From Clostridium_AT stratigraminis (GTDB taxonomy: Bacteria > Bacillota > Clostridia > Clostridiales > Clostridiaceae), in the NCBI RefSeq assembly GCF_045310675.1, contig NZ_JBJHZZ010000010.1, positions 1-64,000 of the forward strand: a stretch of DNA of 64,000 bases. The letters run 5' to 3'. Under the pieces are notes generated by a model, which was not told where the DNA came from, searched no databases, and worked only from the letters and a program-made list of their open reading frames with translations. Each line of letters starts with the position of its first letter. The first letter of the stretch is position 1. This document shows, one piece after another, positions 17,904 through 26,418 of the stretch. The position numbers and the translations under genes were made by a program.

Positions 17904-18549
17904 TAATTTATTTTTACAAATACTGCTGCCTGGGGTATGGGACACTTTATATATGGTTATTTTATCAACTATTTTTGCTGTAATTATTGGCTTCTTTCCT
18001 GCAATAATTATTGTCATAACTGATGAAAAGGGCTTAAAACCTAACGCCATAATTAATAAGGTATTAGATTTTATAATCAATCTATTACGATCTTTTCCTT
18101 TTATAATACTTATGATAGCAATTTTTCCTTTTACTAAGCTTGTAGTTGGCACAACTATTGGTAAAAATGCGGCTATTGTACCGCTTACTGTTGGAGCTGC
18201 TCCATTTGCAGCTAGAGTTATAGAATCAGCATTTAAAGAAGTGGATTCTGGAATAATAGAAGCAGCAAAAGCTTTTGGAGCTAGTATTTCACAAATAATT
18301 TTCAAGGTAATGCTGAAGGAGGCTCTTCCTTCAATTGTGCTAGGGATAACTCTTACGGTAATAAGTGTTATAGGCTATTCAGCAATGGCAGGAACCATTG
18401 GAGCTGGGGGTCTTGGTGATATTGCTGTTAGGTATGGATATCAAAGATATAAAACAGACATAATGATTTACACAATTATAATACTTATGATAATAGTTCA
18501 GTTATTGCAGAGTTTAGGAAATTATGCCTATAAAAAATTAAGTCATTAA
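17893..18549 (+). CDS. metI: Methionine ABC transporter permease
   Basis: 218 residues from the ATG at 17893, with GGGAGG 9 bases upstream. Five to six membrane helices are visible, with the EAA loop (IIEAAKAFGASISQIIFKV) that docks to MetN. The start lies within metN by 11 bases, which suggests translational coupling. With MetN and MetQ it forms a D/L-methionine importer. Confidence 0.95.
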   Translation: MSFSNLFLQILLPGVWDTLYMVILSTIFAVIIGFFPAIIIVITDEKGLKPNAIINKVLDFIINLLRSFPFIILMIAIFPFTKLVVGTTIGKNAAIVPLTVGAAPFAARVIESAFKEVDSGIIEAAKAFGASISQIIFKVMLKEALPSIVLGITLTVISVIGYSAMAGTIGAGGLGDIAVRYGYQRYKTDIMIYTIIILMIIVQLLQSLGNYAYKKLSH

Positions 18550-18578
18550 AAATATTTATTAATTAGGGGGTTTTAAAT

Positions 18579-19394
18579 ATGAAAAAGACAATAAGTTTAA
18601 TATTAAGTGCAGTTTTATTAGTTGGATTAGCCGGCTGCAATGCAAAAAAAGATGCAGCGGTAGCTGCACAAAAGGATGATAAAAAAGTAATTACTGTAGG
18701 GGCATCTCCGGTGCCACATGAAGAAATACTTCAAGTTGTAAAACCAATTTTAGAAAAAGAGGGTTACACCCTAAATATAAAAGAGTTTACAGATTATGTT
18801 GAACCAAATATAGCTCTAAATGATGGAGAAATAGATGCAAACTTCTTTCAACATATTCCTTATTTAACAACTATGAATGAAGAAAAGAAACTTGATCTTG
18901 ACTATACTGTAAAGGTTCATATTGAGCCTATGGGAGTTTATTCAAGGAAGGTTAAAAGTATAAAGGACTTAAAGGCAGGTGCTACAATTGCTGTTCCTAA
19001 CGATCCTACAAATGAGGCTAGAGCCTTAAGGTTGCTAGAAAGTGCAGGCCTATTTAAATTAAAGAGCGGAGACCTAGTTACTGCAATAGATATTACAGAG
19101 AATCCTAATAAGTATAAAATTAAAGAACTTGAAGCTGCTCAGCTGCCAAGAACTTTAGATGATGTAGATGCTGCAGTTATAAATACAAATTATGCATTAG
19201 AAGCTAAGCTAAATCCAAGTAAGGATGCTTTAGTATTAGAAGATAAAAGCTCGCCTTATGCAAATGTTTTAGCAGTAAGAAAGCAAGACAAAGATAAGCC
19301 ATACATCAAAGCACTATCTGAGGCACTAAATTCTCCAGAAGTTAAAAAATTTATTGAAGATAAATATAAAGGAAGCATAATTCCAGCTTTCTAA
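18579..19394 (+). CDS. metQ: Methionine-binding lipoprotein
   Basis: 271 residues. It has a lipoprotein signal peptide with lipobox LAGC (Cys20), then the NlpA/MetQ fold: GASPVPHEEIL, EFTDYVEPNIALNDGEIDAN, FFQHIPYL, and VPNDPTNEARAL. It binds methionine outside the membrane and delivers it to MetNI. GGGGG precedes the ATG. It is last in the operon and followed by a terminator. Confidence 0.96.
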   Translation: MKKTISLILSAVLLVGLAGCNAKKDAAVAAQKDDKKVITVGASPVPHEEILQVVKPILEKEGYTLNIKEFTDYVEPNIALNDGEIDANFFQHIPYLTTMNEEKKLDLDYTVKVHIEPMGVYSRKVKSIKDLKAGATIAVPNDPTNEARALRLLESAGLFKLKSGDLVTAIDITENPNKYKIKELEAAQLPRTLDDVDAAVINTNYALEAKLNPSKDALVLEDKSSPYANVLAVRKQDKDKPYIKALSEALNSPEVKKFIEDKYKGSIIPAF

Positions 19395-19417
19395 TATAGA
19401 TAAACAATAGAGTTTAG

Positions 19418-19473
19418 GCACCCAAAGTAAACCAGATAACAGGGCTGATTTATTTTAGGTGCTTATTCTTTTT
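19418..19473 (+). terminator. Terminator of metNIQ
   Basis: An 18-base-pair stem with two mismatches and one wobble (GCACC ... GGTGC ends) and an 8-base loop, followed by TTATTCTTTTT. Confidence 0.75.
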
Positions 19474-19539
19474 ATAAAAATATAGCATTATAATTGTAAA
19501 TGTAATATTATAATAATAAAGGTTTAGGTGGAGGTAGTT

Positions 19540-20271
19540 ATGGATAAAAATGTTGGAGCATTTTTTGATATTGACGGAACACTTTATAGAGAAGGTCTTA
19601 TAGCAGAAATCTTTAAAAAATTAGTTAAGTATGAAATAATTGGCCCGGAAAGATGGGTAAATGAGGTTAGACCAGAATATCAAAGATGGGACAAAAGGCA
19701 GGGTAACTATGATAATTACCTTCTTAAAATGGCTGATATTTATATAGAAGCAATTAAAGGACTTCATAAGTCTCAGGTGGAATTTATAGCTAAAAAAGTT
19801 GTAAGCCAAAAGGGAGATAGAGTATATACCTTTACTAGAGACAGAATTAAATGGCATAAACAGCAGGGGCATATTTTAATTACAATCTCAGGAAGCCCAA
19901 TAGAGCTCGTAAATGAAATGGCCTTGAAACATGGTTTTGATGACTTTAAGGGTGCAGTATATGAGATGGATAGTGAAGATAAATATACTGGCAGTGTAAT
20001 TCCAATGTGGGATAGTAGAAGTAAAAAAGAATCCATTAGTTATTTTACTGAAAAATACAATTTGGATTTAAATCAAAGTTTTGCTTACGGAGATACCTCA
20101 GGTGATTTTTCTATGTTTGAAATGGTTGCCTATCCAGTTTGTGTTAATCCAACTAGAGAGTTAATAAAGAAGGTTCAGGATTCAGAAGAAATTAGTAAAA
20201 AGGCATTAATTGCAGTAGAAAGAAAAGATGTGGTATATAGATTGACATCAGATATGATTCACATTTGTTAA
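19540..20271 (+). CDS. HAD-superfamily (IB subfamily) hydrolase
   Basis: 243 residues from the ATG at 19540 after GGTGGAGG. Motif I FFDIDGTLYRE, motif II in TISGSP and motif III/IV YGDTSGDFSMFE show an intact phosphatase of the SerB-like IB subfamily, whose members hydrolyse phosphoserine-like or other phosphate monoesters. A long helical cap lies between motifs I and II. It is followed closely by the second RNase H-fold gene, probably as one transcript. Substrate unknown. Confidence 0.9.
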   Translation: MDKNVGAFFDIDGTLYREGLIAEIFKKLVKYEIIGPERWVNEVRPEYQRWDKRQGNYDNYLLKMADIYIEAIKGLHKSQVEFIAKKVVSQKGDRVYTFTRDRIKWHKQQGHILITISGSPIELVNEMALKHGFDDFKGAVYEMDSEDKYTGSVIPMWDSRSKKESISYFTEKYNLDLNQSFAYGDTSGDFSMFEMVAYPVCVNPTRELIKKVQDSEEISKKALIAVERKDVVYRLTSDMIHIC

Positions 20272-20286
20272 GAAAGAGTGATTTTA

Positions 20287-20964
20287 GTGATAACTATAAG
20301 AAAAGTAATTGAAGCTTCAAAATTCAGTGATGAATTTTCTTTAGCTTATGAAAACAATAAAGATATTTATAAAGATGCGTTATTTTTTGATTTAGAACAT
20401 TATGTTTATAAGAAACCGATTTGTATAGGTGTTTTTGGCTGTGCCTTTTATAATGAAGAAGAAAAAAATCTAATTGTTACTCAATATATGATTGAAAATA
20501 AAAAAGAAGCTAAGGAAATATTACTGTTAGCGGAAGAATATTTTAATGTTATGCAGGAAATTTACAAGAAGAAATATTTAATTACTTTTTCAGGTAATAA
20601 TGATTACACTATGATAAATTATTTATTTAAACAAAATAATATTAATATTGATTTACAGGAAAAATATATTGGAATTGATTTGCAAAAAGAATATGAAAAG
20701 GTTAAAAAGAGTTCAATAGGTCTCAAGAATCTTGAAAAGGAATTTGGTATAAATAGAGATAGTGAGCTAATTAGCGGTTCTAATTTAGCAAAGACAATTT
20801 GCAAAATTATAAAAGATGATGATTATATGAATAGAATGCCGAAGGAGAAGAAAGAAAAAATACTATCTTATAATGAACAAGATGTGGTGAGTCTTTTTCA
20901 TATGTGCATTAATTGGGATAATATTATTAAAATTGAAGAAGAAATTGGTAAGGCTGCGGAATGA
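20287..20964 (+). CDS. RNase H-like fold protein, divergent relative of the 10179-10976 product
   Basis: 225 residues from a GTG at 20287 (a GTG at 20278 is also in frame but lacks room for a ribosome binding site). FFDLE, SGNNDYTMINYLF, SIGLKNLEKEFGI and YNEQDVVSLF follow the same order as the YprB-like protein at 10179, and the acidic positions are kept. Outside the motifs it is very divergent, with more Lys and Asn. An exonuclease or nucleic-acid-binding role is inferred. It is 15 bases after the HAD gene. Confidence 0.65.
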   Translation: MITIRKVIEASKFSDEFSLAYENNKDIYKDALFFDLEHYVYKKPICIGVFGCAFYNEEEKNLIVTQYMIENKKEAKEILLLAEEYFNVMQEIYKKKYLITFSGNNDYTMINYLFKQNNINIDLQEKYIGIDLQKEYEKVKKSSIGLKNLEKEFGINRDSELISGSNLAKTICKIIKDDDYMNRMPKEKKEKILSYNEQDVVSLFHMCINWDNIIKIEEEIGKAAE

Positions 20965-20986
20965 TATTTTCCCAGCCTTATTTTTA
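20950..20986 (+). terminator. Terminator overlapping the stop codon of the second RNase H-fold gene
   Basis: AAGGCTGCGGAA pairs with TTCCCAGCCTT, followed by ATTTTT. The stop codon is in the loop. Confidence 0.8.
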
Positions 20987-21133
20987 TAATGGTAATAAAA
21001 ATTATTTGCTCAAGCATAAATTAACATAAGAAACTTTATATTAAGGATAATATATGTCATATCTAAAATATTATGATATAATAGAGAAAATATATAATAG
21101 GGGATATATACAATTTATTAGGGGGATAATATA

Positions 21134-22831
21134 ATGCTTAATTTGAAAAATGATATTGCAATAGCTGCAGGGAAAATAGCAGCACCTTTAGTGCTAAAAA
21201 ATGCAAAAATAGTAAATGTGTTTAACCAAACAATCGAAGAAAATGATATAGCTATTAATGGGGATAAAATAGTTGGTATTGGCAAATATAATGGAACTCA
21301 TGAAATAGATTGCAATGGACTTTATGCAGCTCCAGGTTTTATTGATGCACATGTTCATATAGAATCATCAATGGTAACTCCTGAAGTGTTTTCTCATCTT
21401 TTAATTAGGAAAGGCGTAACTACAGCAGTTGTAGATCCACATGAAATTGCAAACGCATTAGGTAAAAAAGGCATAGATTTTATGCTGGAAAATAGTAAAA
21501 AAAGTGTTATGGATTTGTTTTTTATGCTGCCCTCCTGTGTACCTTGCACAGAATTCGAGGATACTGGGGCAGTACTTTTAGCTGAGGATTTAAAAAGCTA
21601 CATCAACGATGAAAAGGTTTTAGGGCTTGGTGAGGTAATGGATACTCCAGCAGTAATAAATTGTGACACAGATATGTTAAAAAAACTTGAGGCCTTTGAA
21701 AATAAACATATTGATGGACATTGCCCAGGCATTAATGATAAATGGCTCAATGCCTACCTTTGTTCTCATATAAAGACAGACCATGAAAGTTCAACTTATG
21801 AAGAGGCATTGGTAAAGGTACAAAGGGGAATGTATGTTATGCTAAGAGAGGGTTCTGCTACTAGAAACCTTAAGGATCTTTTACCTGCTGTAAATAATAA
21901 TAATTATAGCAGATTTTTATTCTGTACAGACGACAGACATATTCATGATTTAATTGAAGAGGGAACTATAGATAATTCAGTAAGACTAGCTATTGAACAA
22001 GGTTTAGATCCAATTAAGGCATACACTATAGCCTCCATTAATGCTGCACAGTGTTATGGCTTAAGAGATAGAGGAGCAATTGCACCAGGCTACAAAGCTG
22101 ACTTAGTTATTTTTGAGGATTTAAGTAAACTTAAGATCAAAAGTGTTCTAAAGCAGGGGAAAATATATAATGAAAATATAACCTATTCTTCCTATGATCT
22201 AGGATCTTCAGTTAATCTTAATAGCGTAACTTCAGATGATTTTAAAATAAATACAAGGGGAGAATATGTAAATACCTTAAAGCTTGTTCCTCATTCTGTT
22301 GAAACTAGAACAGGTAAGAGAAAAGTAATTGATGTTAATGGTATAGTAAAAGCATTAGAATGTGATGAATATTTAAAGATTGCAGTATTAGAGAGATATA
22401 AGAATACAGGTAAAAAAACTGTTGGATTTATAGAAGGCTTTGGACTTAAAAATTGTACAATAGCTCAAAGCATTGCCCATGATTCACATAATATTATTGT
22501 TATAGGCGATAACGACGAGGACATGGCACTTGCAGTGAATACAATTATAAAACTGCAGGGAGGAACGGTAATGGTTTCTAAAGGGGAAGTGCTTGGTGAA
22601 TTAAGTCTTCCAATAGGTGGTCTTATAACTTCTGATGACCCATATATTGTAGCGGAGAAAGTAAAAAGTATGTCTAAAATAGCAAGAGAACACGGTGTAA
22701 AGGGAGATTTTGATCCTTTTCTCACTTTAGGATTTATGGCACTTCCGGTTATTCCTGACATAAAAATAACTGCAAGAGGAATATTCAATTATGAAAAATT
22801 TAATTTTGTAGATATATTTACAGAAGAATAA
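21134..22831 (+). CDS. ade: Adenine deaminase
   Basis: 565 residues, an amidohydrolase that turns adenine into hypoxanthine and ammonia. Metal-site motif APGFIDAHVHIESSMVTPE, then VVDPHEIANALG and DGHCPG are typical, as is CTDDRH. A C-terminal adenine-deaminase-specific domain ends in GFMALPVIPDIKIT. Length is normal. GGGGG precedes the ATG. The MocA-like gene follows after 17 bases. No purine riboswitch signature was seen in the 169-base upstream spacer. Confidence 0.96.
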   Translation: MLNLKNDIAIAAGKIAAPLVLKNAKIVNVFNQTIEENDIAINGDKIVGIGKYNGTHEIDCNGLYAAPGFIDAHVHIESSMVTPEVFSHLLIRKGVTTAVVDPHEIANALGKKGIDFMLENSKKSVMDLFFMLPSCVPCTEFEDTGAVLLAEDLKSYINDEKVLGLGEVMDTPAVINCDTDMLKKLEAFENKHIDGHCPGINDKWLNAYLCSHIKTDHESSTYEEALVKVQRGMYVMLREGSATRNLKDLLPAVNNNNYSRFLFCTDDRHIHDLIEEGTIDNSVRLAIEQGLDPIKAYTIASINAAQCYGLRDRGAIAPGYKADLVIFEDLSKLKIKSVLKQGKIYNENITYSSYDLGSSVNLNSVTSDDFKINTRGEYVNTLKLVPHSVETRTGKRKVIDVNGIVKALECDEYLKIAVLERYKNTGKKTVGFIEGFGLKNCTIAQSIAHDSHNIIVIGDNDEDMALAVNTIIKLQGGTVMVSKGEVLGELSLPIGGLITSDDPYIVAEKVKSMSKIAREHGVKGDFDPFLTLGFMALPVIPDIKITARGIFNYEKFNFVDIFTEE

Positions 22832-22848
22832 TTGAAGGTGAATAAATA

Positions 22849-23400
22849 ATGTTTATAAGAGGAATAATTCTTGGGGCTGGTAAATCCAGTAGAATGGGCT
22901 ATAATAAGTTAGCTATTAAAATAGATGACAGTACAATCCTTCAAAGGGTAATTGAGAATGCTAAGGCATCTAAGCTAAATGAACTTGTGTTTATAACTGG
23001 TAAATATGATCTGGATACAGATATTAAAAAGCTTCATAATGAAGAATATGAAAAAGGTATGAGTACCTCCATTAAAAAGGGACTTGAAAGCTTTAATGGG
23101 GATGCAGTTATGATTCTTCTCGGGGATATGCCTTTTGTAAGCAGTGGGTTAATAAATAAGCTTTATGACTGCTTCAATAAGAGCAATAAAAGCATAATTG
23201 TGCCTATAAATGAAGGTATGAGAGGAAATCCAGTTATTATTGGTAAAAAATATTTTCAAGACCTATTAATTAACGAAGGTGACAAAGGAGCAAGAGATAT
23301 TATAAATAATAATCCTGAGGATGTTTTTCAACTTGAAATTCAAGATAGGGGCATTTTTATAGATATTGATGATAAAAGTGCAGTAGAAAGGTTTTTATAA
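22849..23400 (+). CDS. MocA/MobA-like nucleotidyltransferase
   Basis: 183 residues. It has the nucleotide-binding start LGAGKSSRMG, LLGDMPFVSSGLI and the GNPVIIG motif of the MocA-like (molybdenum cofactor cytidylyl- or guanylyltransferase) group. It lies 17 bases after adenine deaminase, so it may serve purine catabolism through a molybdenum hydroxylase, as MocA-like proteins often sit near xanthine dehydrogenase genes; no such gene is in the window. Exact substrate is open. Confidence 0.85.
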   Translation: MFIRGIILGAGKSSRMGYNKLAIKIDDSTILQRVIENAKASKLNELVFITGKYDLDTDIKKLHNEEYEKGMSTSIKKGLESFNGDAVMILLGDMPFVSSGLINKLYDCFNKSNKSIIVPINEGMRGNPVIIGKKYFQDLLINEGDKGARDIINNNPEDVFQLEIQDRGIFIDIDDKSAVERFL

Positions 23401-23407
23401 TATGAAA

Positions 23408-23450
23408 GTGCCATTATGCAAAATTAAATTTACATAATGGCACATTTTTT
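23408..23450. terminator. Bidirectional terminator between ade operon and proS
   Basis: GTGCCATTATG / CATAATGGCAC stem of 11 base pairs, ATTTTTT on the plus side; it sits between convergent genes. Confidence 0.85.
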
Positions 23451-23451
23451 A

Positions 23452-24894
23452 TTAATATGCTCTACCCCAGTAAACTAACTTTTTAGCTGGTTTTCCGCAG
23501 CAAACACAAGTATCTGCTACACTTTCCTGCTCAAAAGGCATACATCTAGAAGTAGCCCCTGCTGTTTCTTTAATAGAGTCTTCACAAGCTCTGTCTCCGC
23601 ACCACATAGCCTTAACAAAACCAAGCTTACTATCTAATATGTTGTTAAAGTCCTCCATATTAGCTGCGGTGCTTGTTTTTGTGTTTTGTGCAGCTCTTGC
23701 TTTTTCTAGTAGAGATTTTTGGATATCTTTTAGTGTTTCTAGAACTTTAACTTCTAATTCCTCTAATGAAACAACTATTTTTTCACGGTTATCTCTTCTA
23801 ACTAAAACAGCTTGATTATTTTCAATGTCCTTTGGACCAATTTCAAGACGCAGAGGAATTCCCTTCATTTCATATTCGCTGAACTTCCAACCTGGCATTT
23901 TATCGCTGCAATCCATTTTAACTCTTGCTACCTTTGATAAGGCATCTTTAATTTCTTCAGCTTTTTCAAGCACTCCAGCTTTATGCTGGGCAATAGGGAT
24001 AATCATCAATTGAGTTGGAGCTATTTTTGGTGGTAATACAAGACCACTGTCATCTCCATGAACCATTATTAATGCACCAATTAATCTAGTAGTCATACCC
24101 CAAGAGGTTTGATGTACATATTGAAGCTTACCATTTTTATCAGCATATTGAATATTAAAGGCCTTTGCAAAGCCATCACCAAAGTTATGTGAAGTTCCAC
24201 ACTGAAGTGCTTTTCCATCATGCATTAAGCTTTCAATGGTATAAGTAGCCTCAGCCCCTGCAAACTTTTCCTTATCAGTTTTACGACCCTTAACAACTGG
24301 AATAGCTAAATATTCTTCACAAAGCTTAGCATATACATTTAGCATTTTTATTGTTTCTTCTTGAGCTTCTTCTGCAGTGGCATGAGCTGTATGACCTTCC
24401 TGCCATAGGAACTCGGTTGTACGAAGGAAAGGACGTGTAGTTTTTTCCCATCTGACAACTGAACACCATTGATTATAAAGCTTTGGCAAATCCTTATAGG
24501 ATTGAATTATTTTAGAATAATGATCGCAAAACAGTGTTTCAGAAGTTGGACGGACGCATAACCTTTCTGTTAATTCCTGATTACCTCCATGAGTTACCCA
24601 AGCTACTTCAGGAGCAAAGCCTTCAACATGGTCAGCTTCTTTTTGAAGAAGTGACTCTGGTATAAACATTGGCATATATACATTCTCGTGACCGGTTTCC
24701 TTAAACATAGCATCTAAGTTCTTTTGTATGTTTTCCCATATTGCATAGCCATAAGGTCTTATTACCATACAACCCCTTACACTTGCATAATCAACTAACT
24801 CTGCTTTCTTTACAACGTCTGTATACCATTGAGCAAAATCTTCATCCATTGGAGTAATTGCTTCAACTAATTTCTTCTCTTTTTCCTTACTCAT
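23452..24894 (-). CDS. proS: Prolyl-tRNA synthetase, archaeal/eukaryotic type
   Basis: 480 residues, a class II synthetase of the shorter type without the YbaK-like editing insert. Motif 2 (WEKTTRPFLRTTEFLWQEGH) and motif 3 (GLVLPP region) are visible. The C-terminal domain carries a Cys set (CGDRACE, CMPF, CVCC) and ends in the typical Tyr. AGGAGG precedes the ATG. A T-box with a Pro specifier lies upstream. Confidence 0.97.
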   Translation of the reverse strand: MSKEKEKKLVEAITPMDEDFAQWYTDVVKKAELVDYASVRGCMVIRPYGYAIWENIQKNLDAMFKETGHENVYMPMFIPESLLQKEADHVEGFAPEVAWVTHGGNQELTERLCVRPTSETLFCDHYSKIIQSYKDLPKLYNQWCSVVRWEKTTRPFLRTTEFLWQEGHTAHATAEEAQEETIKMLNVYAKLCEEYLAIPVVKGRKTDKEKFAGAEATYTIESLMHDGKALQCGTSHNFGDGFAKAFNIQYADKNGKLQYVHQTSWGMTTRLIGALIMVHGDDSGLVLPPKIAPTQLMIIPIAQHKAGVLEKAEEIKDALSKVARVKMDCSDKMPGWKFSEYEMKGIPLRLEIGPKDIENNQAVLVRRDNREKIVVSLEELEVKVLETLKDIQKSLLEKARAAQNTKTSTAANMEDFNNILDSKLGFVKAMWCGDRACEDSIKETAGATSRCMPFEQESVADTCVCCGKPAKKLVYWGRAY

Positions 24895-24911
24895 AATCTT
24901 CCTCCTAAATT

Positions 24912-25147
24912 TTTATATAATAAAAGCCTCCAATCCCTAAAAGGGACCGAGGCTAATTTTCGGCGGTACCACCCTAATTGATGCATAAGCATCCTCTTAA
25001 GTCTATTTATCGACAGAAAGCCGCTGCATTTTATTAAGTGCAGAACTCAAAGGCGGGTTCAAAATTAATCTTTAGAAACCTTCCACCAACGGCTTCCTCT
25101 CTGTAAAAGATACTATCTTTACTATTCCTTTTCACAGTTTATTTATT
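24912..25147 (-). ncRNA. T-box leader of proS, specifier CCG (Pro)
   Basis: On the minus strand the T-box core AGGGTGGTACCGCCGAAAA is followed by a GCCTC...GAGGC terminator hairpin and T run. The specifier region reads GAAC-CCG-CCT (25060-25051), placing a Pro codon in the same frame as the Arg and Val leaders of this window. A one-base shift gives CCC, also Pro. Confidence 0.93.
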
Positions 25148-25169
25148 AAATTATCCCTACATTAAAACA

Positions 25170-25198
25170 ATAATAGTGCAAAAGTTTATTTGTGTCAA
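25170..25198 (-). promoter_or_regulatory. Sigma-A promoter of the proS T-box transcript
   Basis: On the minus strand: TTGACA, 17 bases, TATTAT. Confidence 0.8.
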
Positions 25199-25275
25199 CA
25201 ACTTTTTATAGCAAAAACAGATTCAAATAATGAGAAAACAGTAAATCGAATTAAAAGTTTTCATCCTTATATTTA

Positions 25276-26418
25276 TTACTCTTCATCACATTCACATTCA
25301 CCTTTATATTCCAAAGCAACTCCTATTTTAACTTTAATGTATGAACCACATTCATTCTCAAGTAGAGCCGCATTAAAATAAGCATAAGTCCATTCTACAC
25401 ATGGTTCATTACAATTACATGGTTTTGGACAGCAGGTATGAGATATATTTTCATTTACTGGGACTGAGCTTGAGCCGCATATATGAGAATGTGTTGGATA
25501 ACAAAATCCATCTATAGGGTAAATAGGAATACTCACAGAAAAATTAACCTCCCCAACTGCCCTTATTTCATATCCTGCAACTACTTCACACTTCTTAGGA
25601 TGTTCGCACTCTAAAGCTGGCAAAGTAACCTTTTGAATTAATGGATTTTTGATACAGGACAACCCTCCCAAATTGAAGCATATGGCAGGTGAAAAATCAG
25701 TTAGCTTAAAGCCTCTTGGCAATTGAATAAGGCAGCAAGTTTTTATTATCTTTTTACATTTAGATCGAATTTTATGACCTTCATGTTCATCTATAGGTAT
25801 GCCAGATTTATCAAAATAATATGTCTTATTATATTGAAAGTTATTTTCCTTGGTGAAATCTTCATTTGATATTGACATATTTGATTTATCAAAGAAGTAT
25901 ACCTTATCGGTTTGAGTATTGCCATCATTAGTAAAATTTTCATCAGTTGTATTTGCATCTGAATTATTAAAGAAGTTTTCCTCATTATTTTGAGTATTGT
26001 TACCATTAGTAAAATTTTTATTAGTTGTAGTAGCATCTGAATTATTAAAGAAGTTTTCCTCATTATTTTGAGTATTGTCTCCATTTGTAAAGTTTTCATC
26101 AGTTATAGTTGTATCTGATTTACAAAAATCAAATATCCCCTTAAACTGAAGGTAGTCTTCTTTTGTATAATTTTTATCAGCATTGGTCATAATCACTCTA
26201 TCCTCCTTACTCAGTTTTCTTTTTACACTTAACAAATTTTGTTTATATATTTTATCTCTCAAATCATTTAATAATATAAAATACAAAGCACTAGCAAATG
26301 GAACTATGCCTCTTTGAATAAGAAAATAATCCGCTGTCAAGCAGAAAATAAGACTTTCACAATCAAGACAAACCTGATGTATATTAGAATGAATTTCTAC
26401 TTTACTATTTTTCAACAT
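25276..26418 (-). CDS. Cys-rich protein with five 26-residue repeats, possible spore-surface protein
   Basis: 380 residues from the ATG at 26418, which shares one base with the stop codon of the upstream ATP-grasp gene (TGATG), so translation is coupled. Residues about 1-79 are helical with several Cys. Residues about 80-209 are five tandem 26-residue repeats, rich in Asn, Thr, Glu, Asp and Phe (for example ENFTNGDNTQNNEENFF). The C-terminal 170 residues are a predicted beta domain with about 17 Cys (CCPKPCNCNEPC near 329-340). No signal peptide. I do not recognise the family. Coupling to a YheC/YheD-type enzyme suggests a spore-coat role or a substrate of that enzyme; both are inferred. Confidence 0.8.
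   Translation of the reverse strand: MLKNSKVEIHSNIHQVCLDCESLIFCLTADYFLIQRGIVPFASALYFILLNDLRDKIYKQNLLSVKRKLSKEDRVIMTNADKNYTKEDYLQFKGIFDFCKSDTTITDENFTNGDNTQNNEENFFNNSDATTTNKNFTNGNNTQNNEENFFNNSDANTTDENFTNDGNTQTDKVYFFDKSNMSISNEDFTKENNFQYNKTYYFDKSGIPIDEHEGHKIRSKCKKIIKTCCLIQLPRGFKLTDFSPAICFNLGGLSCIKNPLIQKVTLPALECEHPKKCEVVAGYEIRAVGEVNFSVSIPIYPIDGFCYPTHSHICGSSSVPVNENISHTCCPKPCNCNEPCVEWTYAYFNAALLENECGSYIKVKIGVALEYKGECECDEE
25792..26181 (-). repeat. Five tandem 78-bp coding repeats
   Basis: The units encode 26 residues each; the second and third are almost identical and the first and last are diverged. Pattern per unit: xxxN(F/Y)TxxxxxQxxxxxFFxxSxxxx. Conserved Phe pairs, Thr and acidic residues recur at fixed positions. 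Confidence 0.85.

Noticed and set aside
20965..21133. Possible purine riboswitch upstream of adenine deaminase
   Set aside because: None of the conserved purine aptamer segments could be found.
25791..26099. Alternative-frame ORF over the 78-bp repeats
   Set aside because: The open frame is a by-product of the tandem repeat in another frame; the coupled start codon and domain structure support the other frame.
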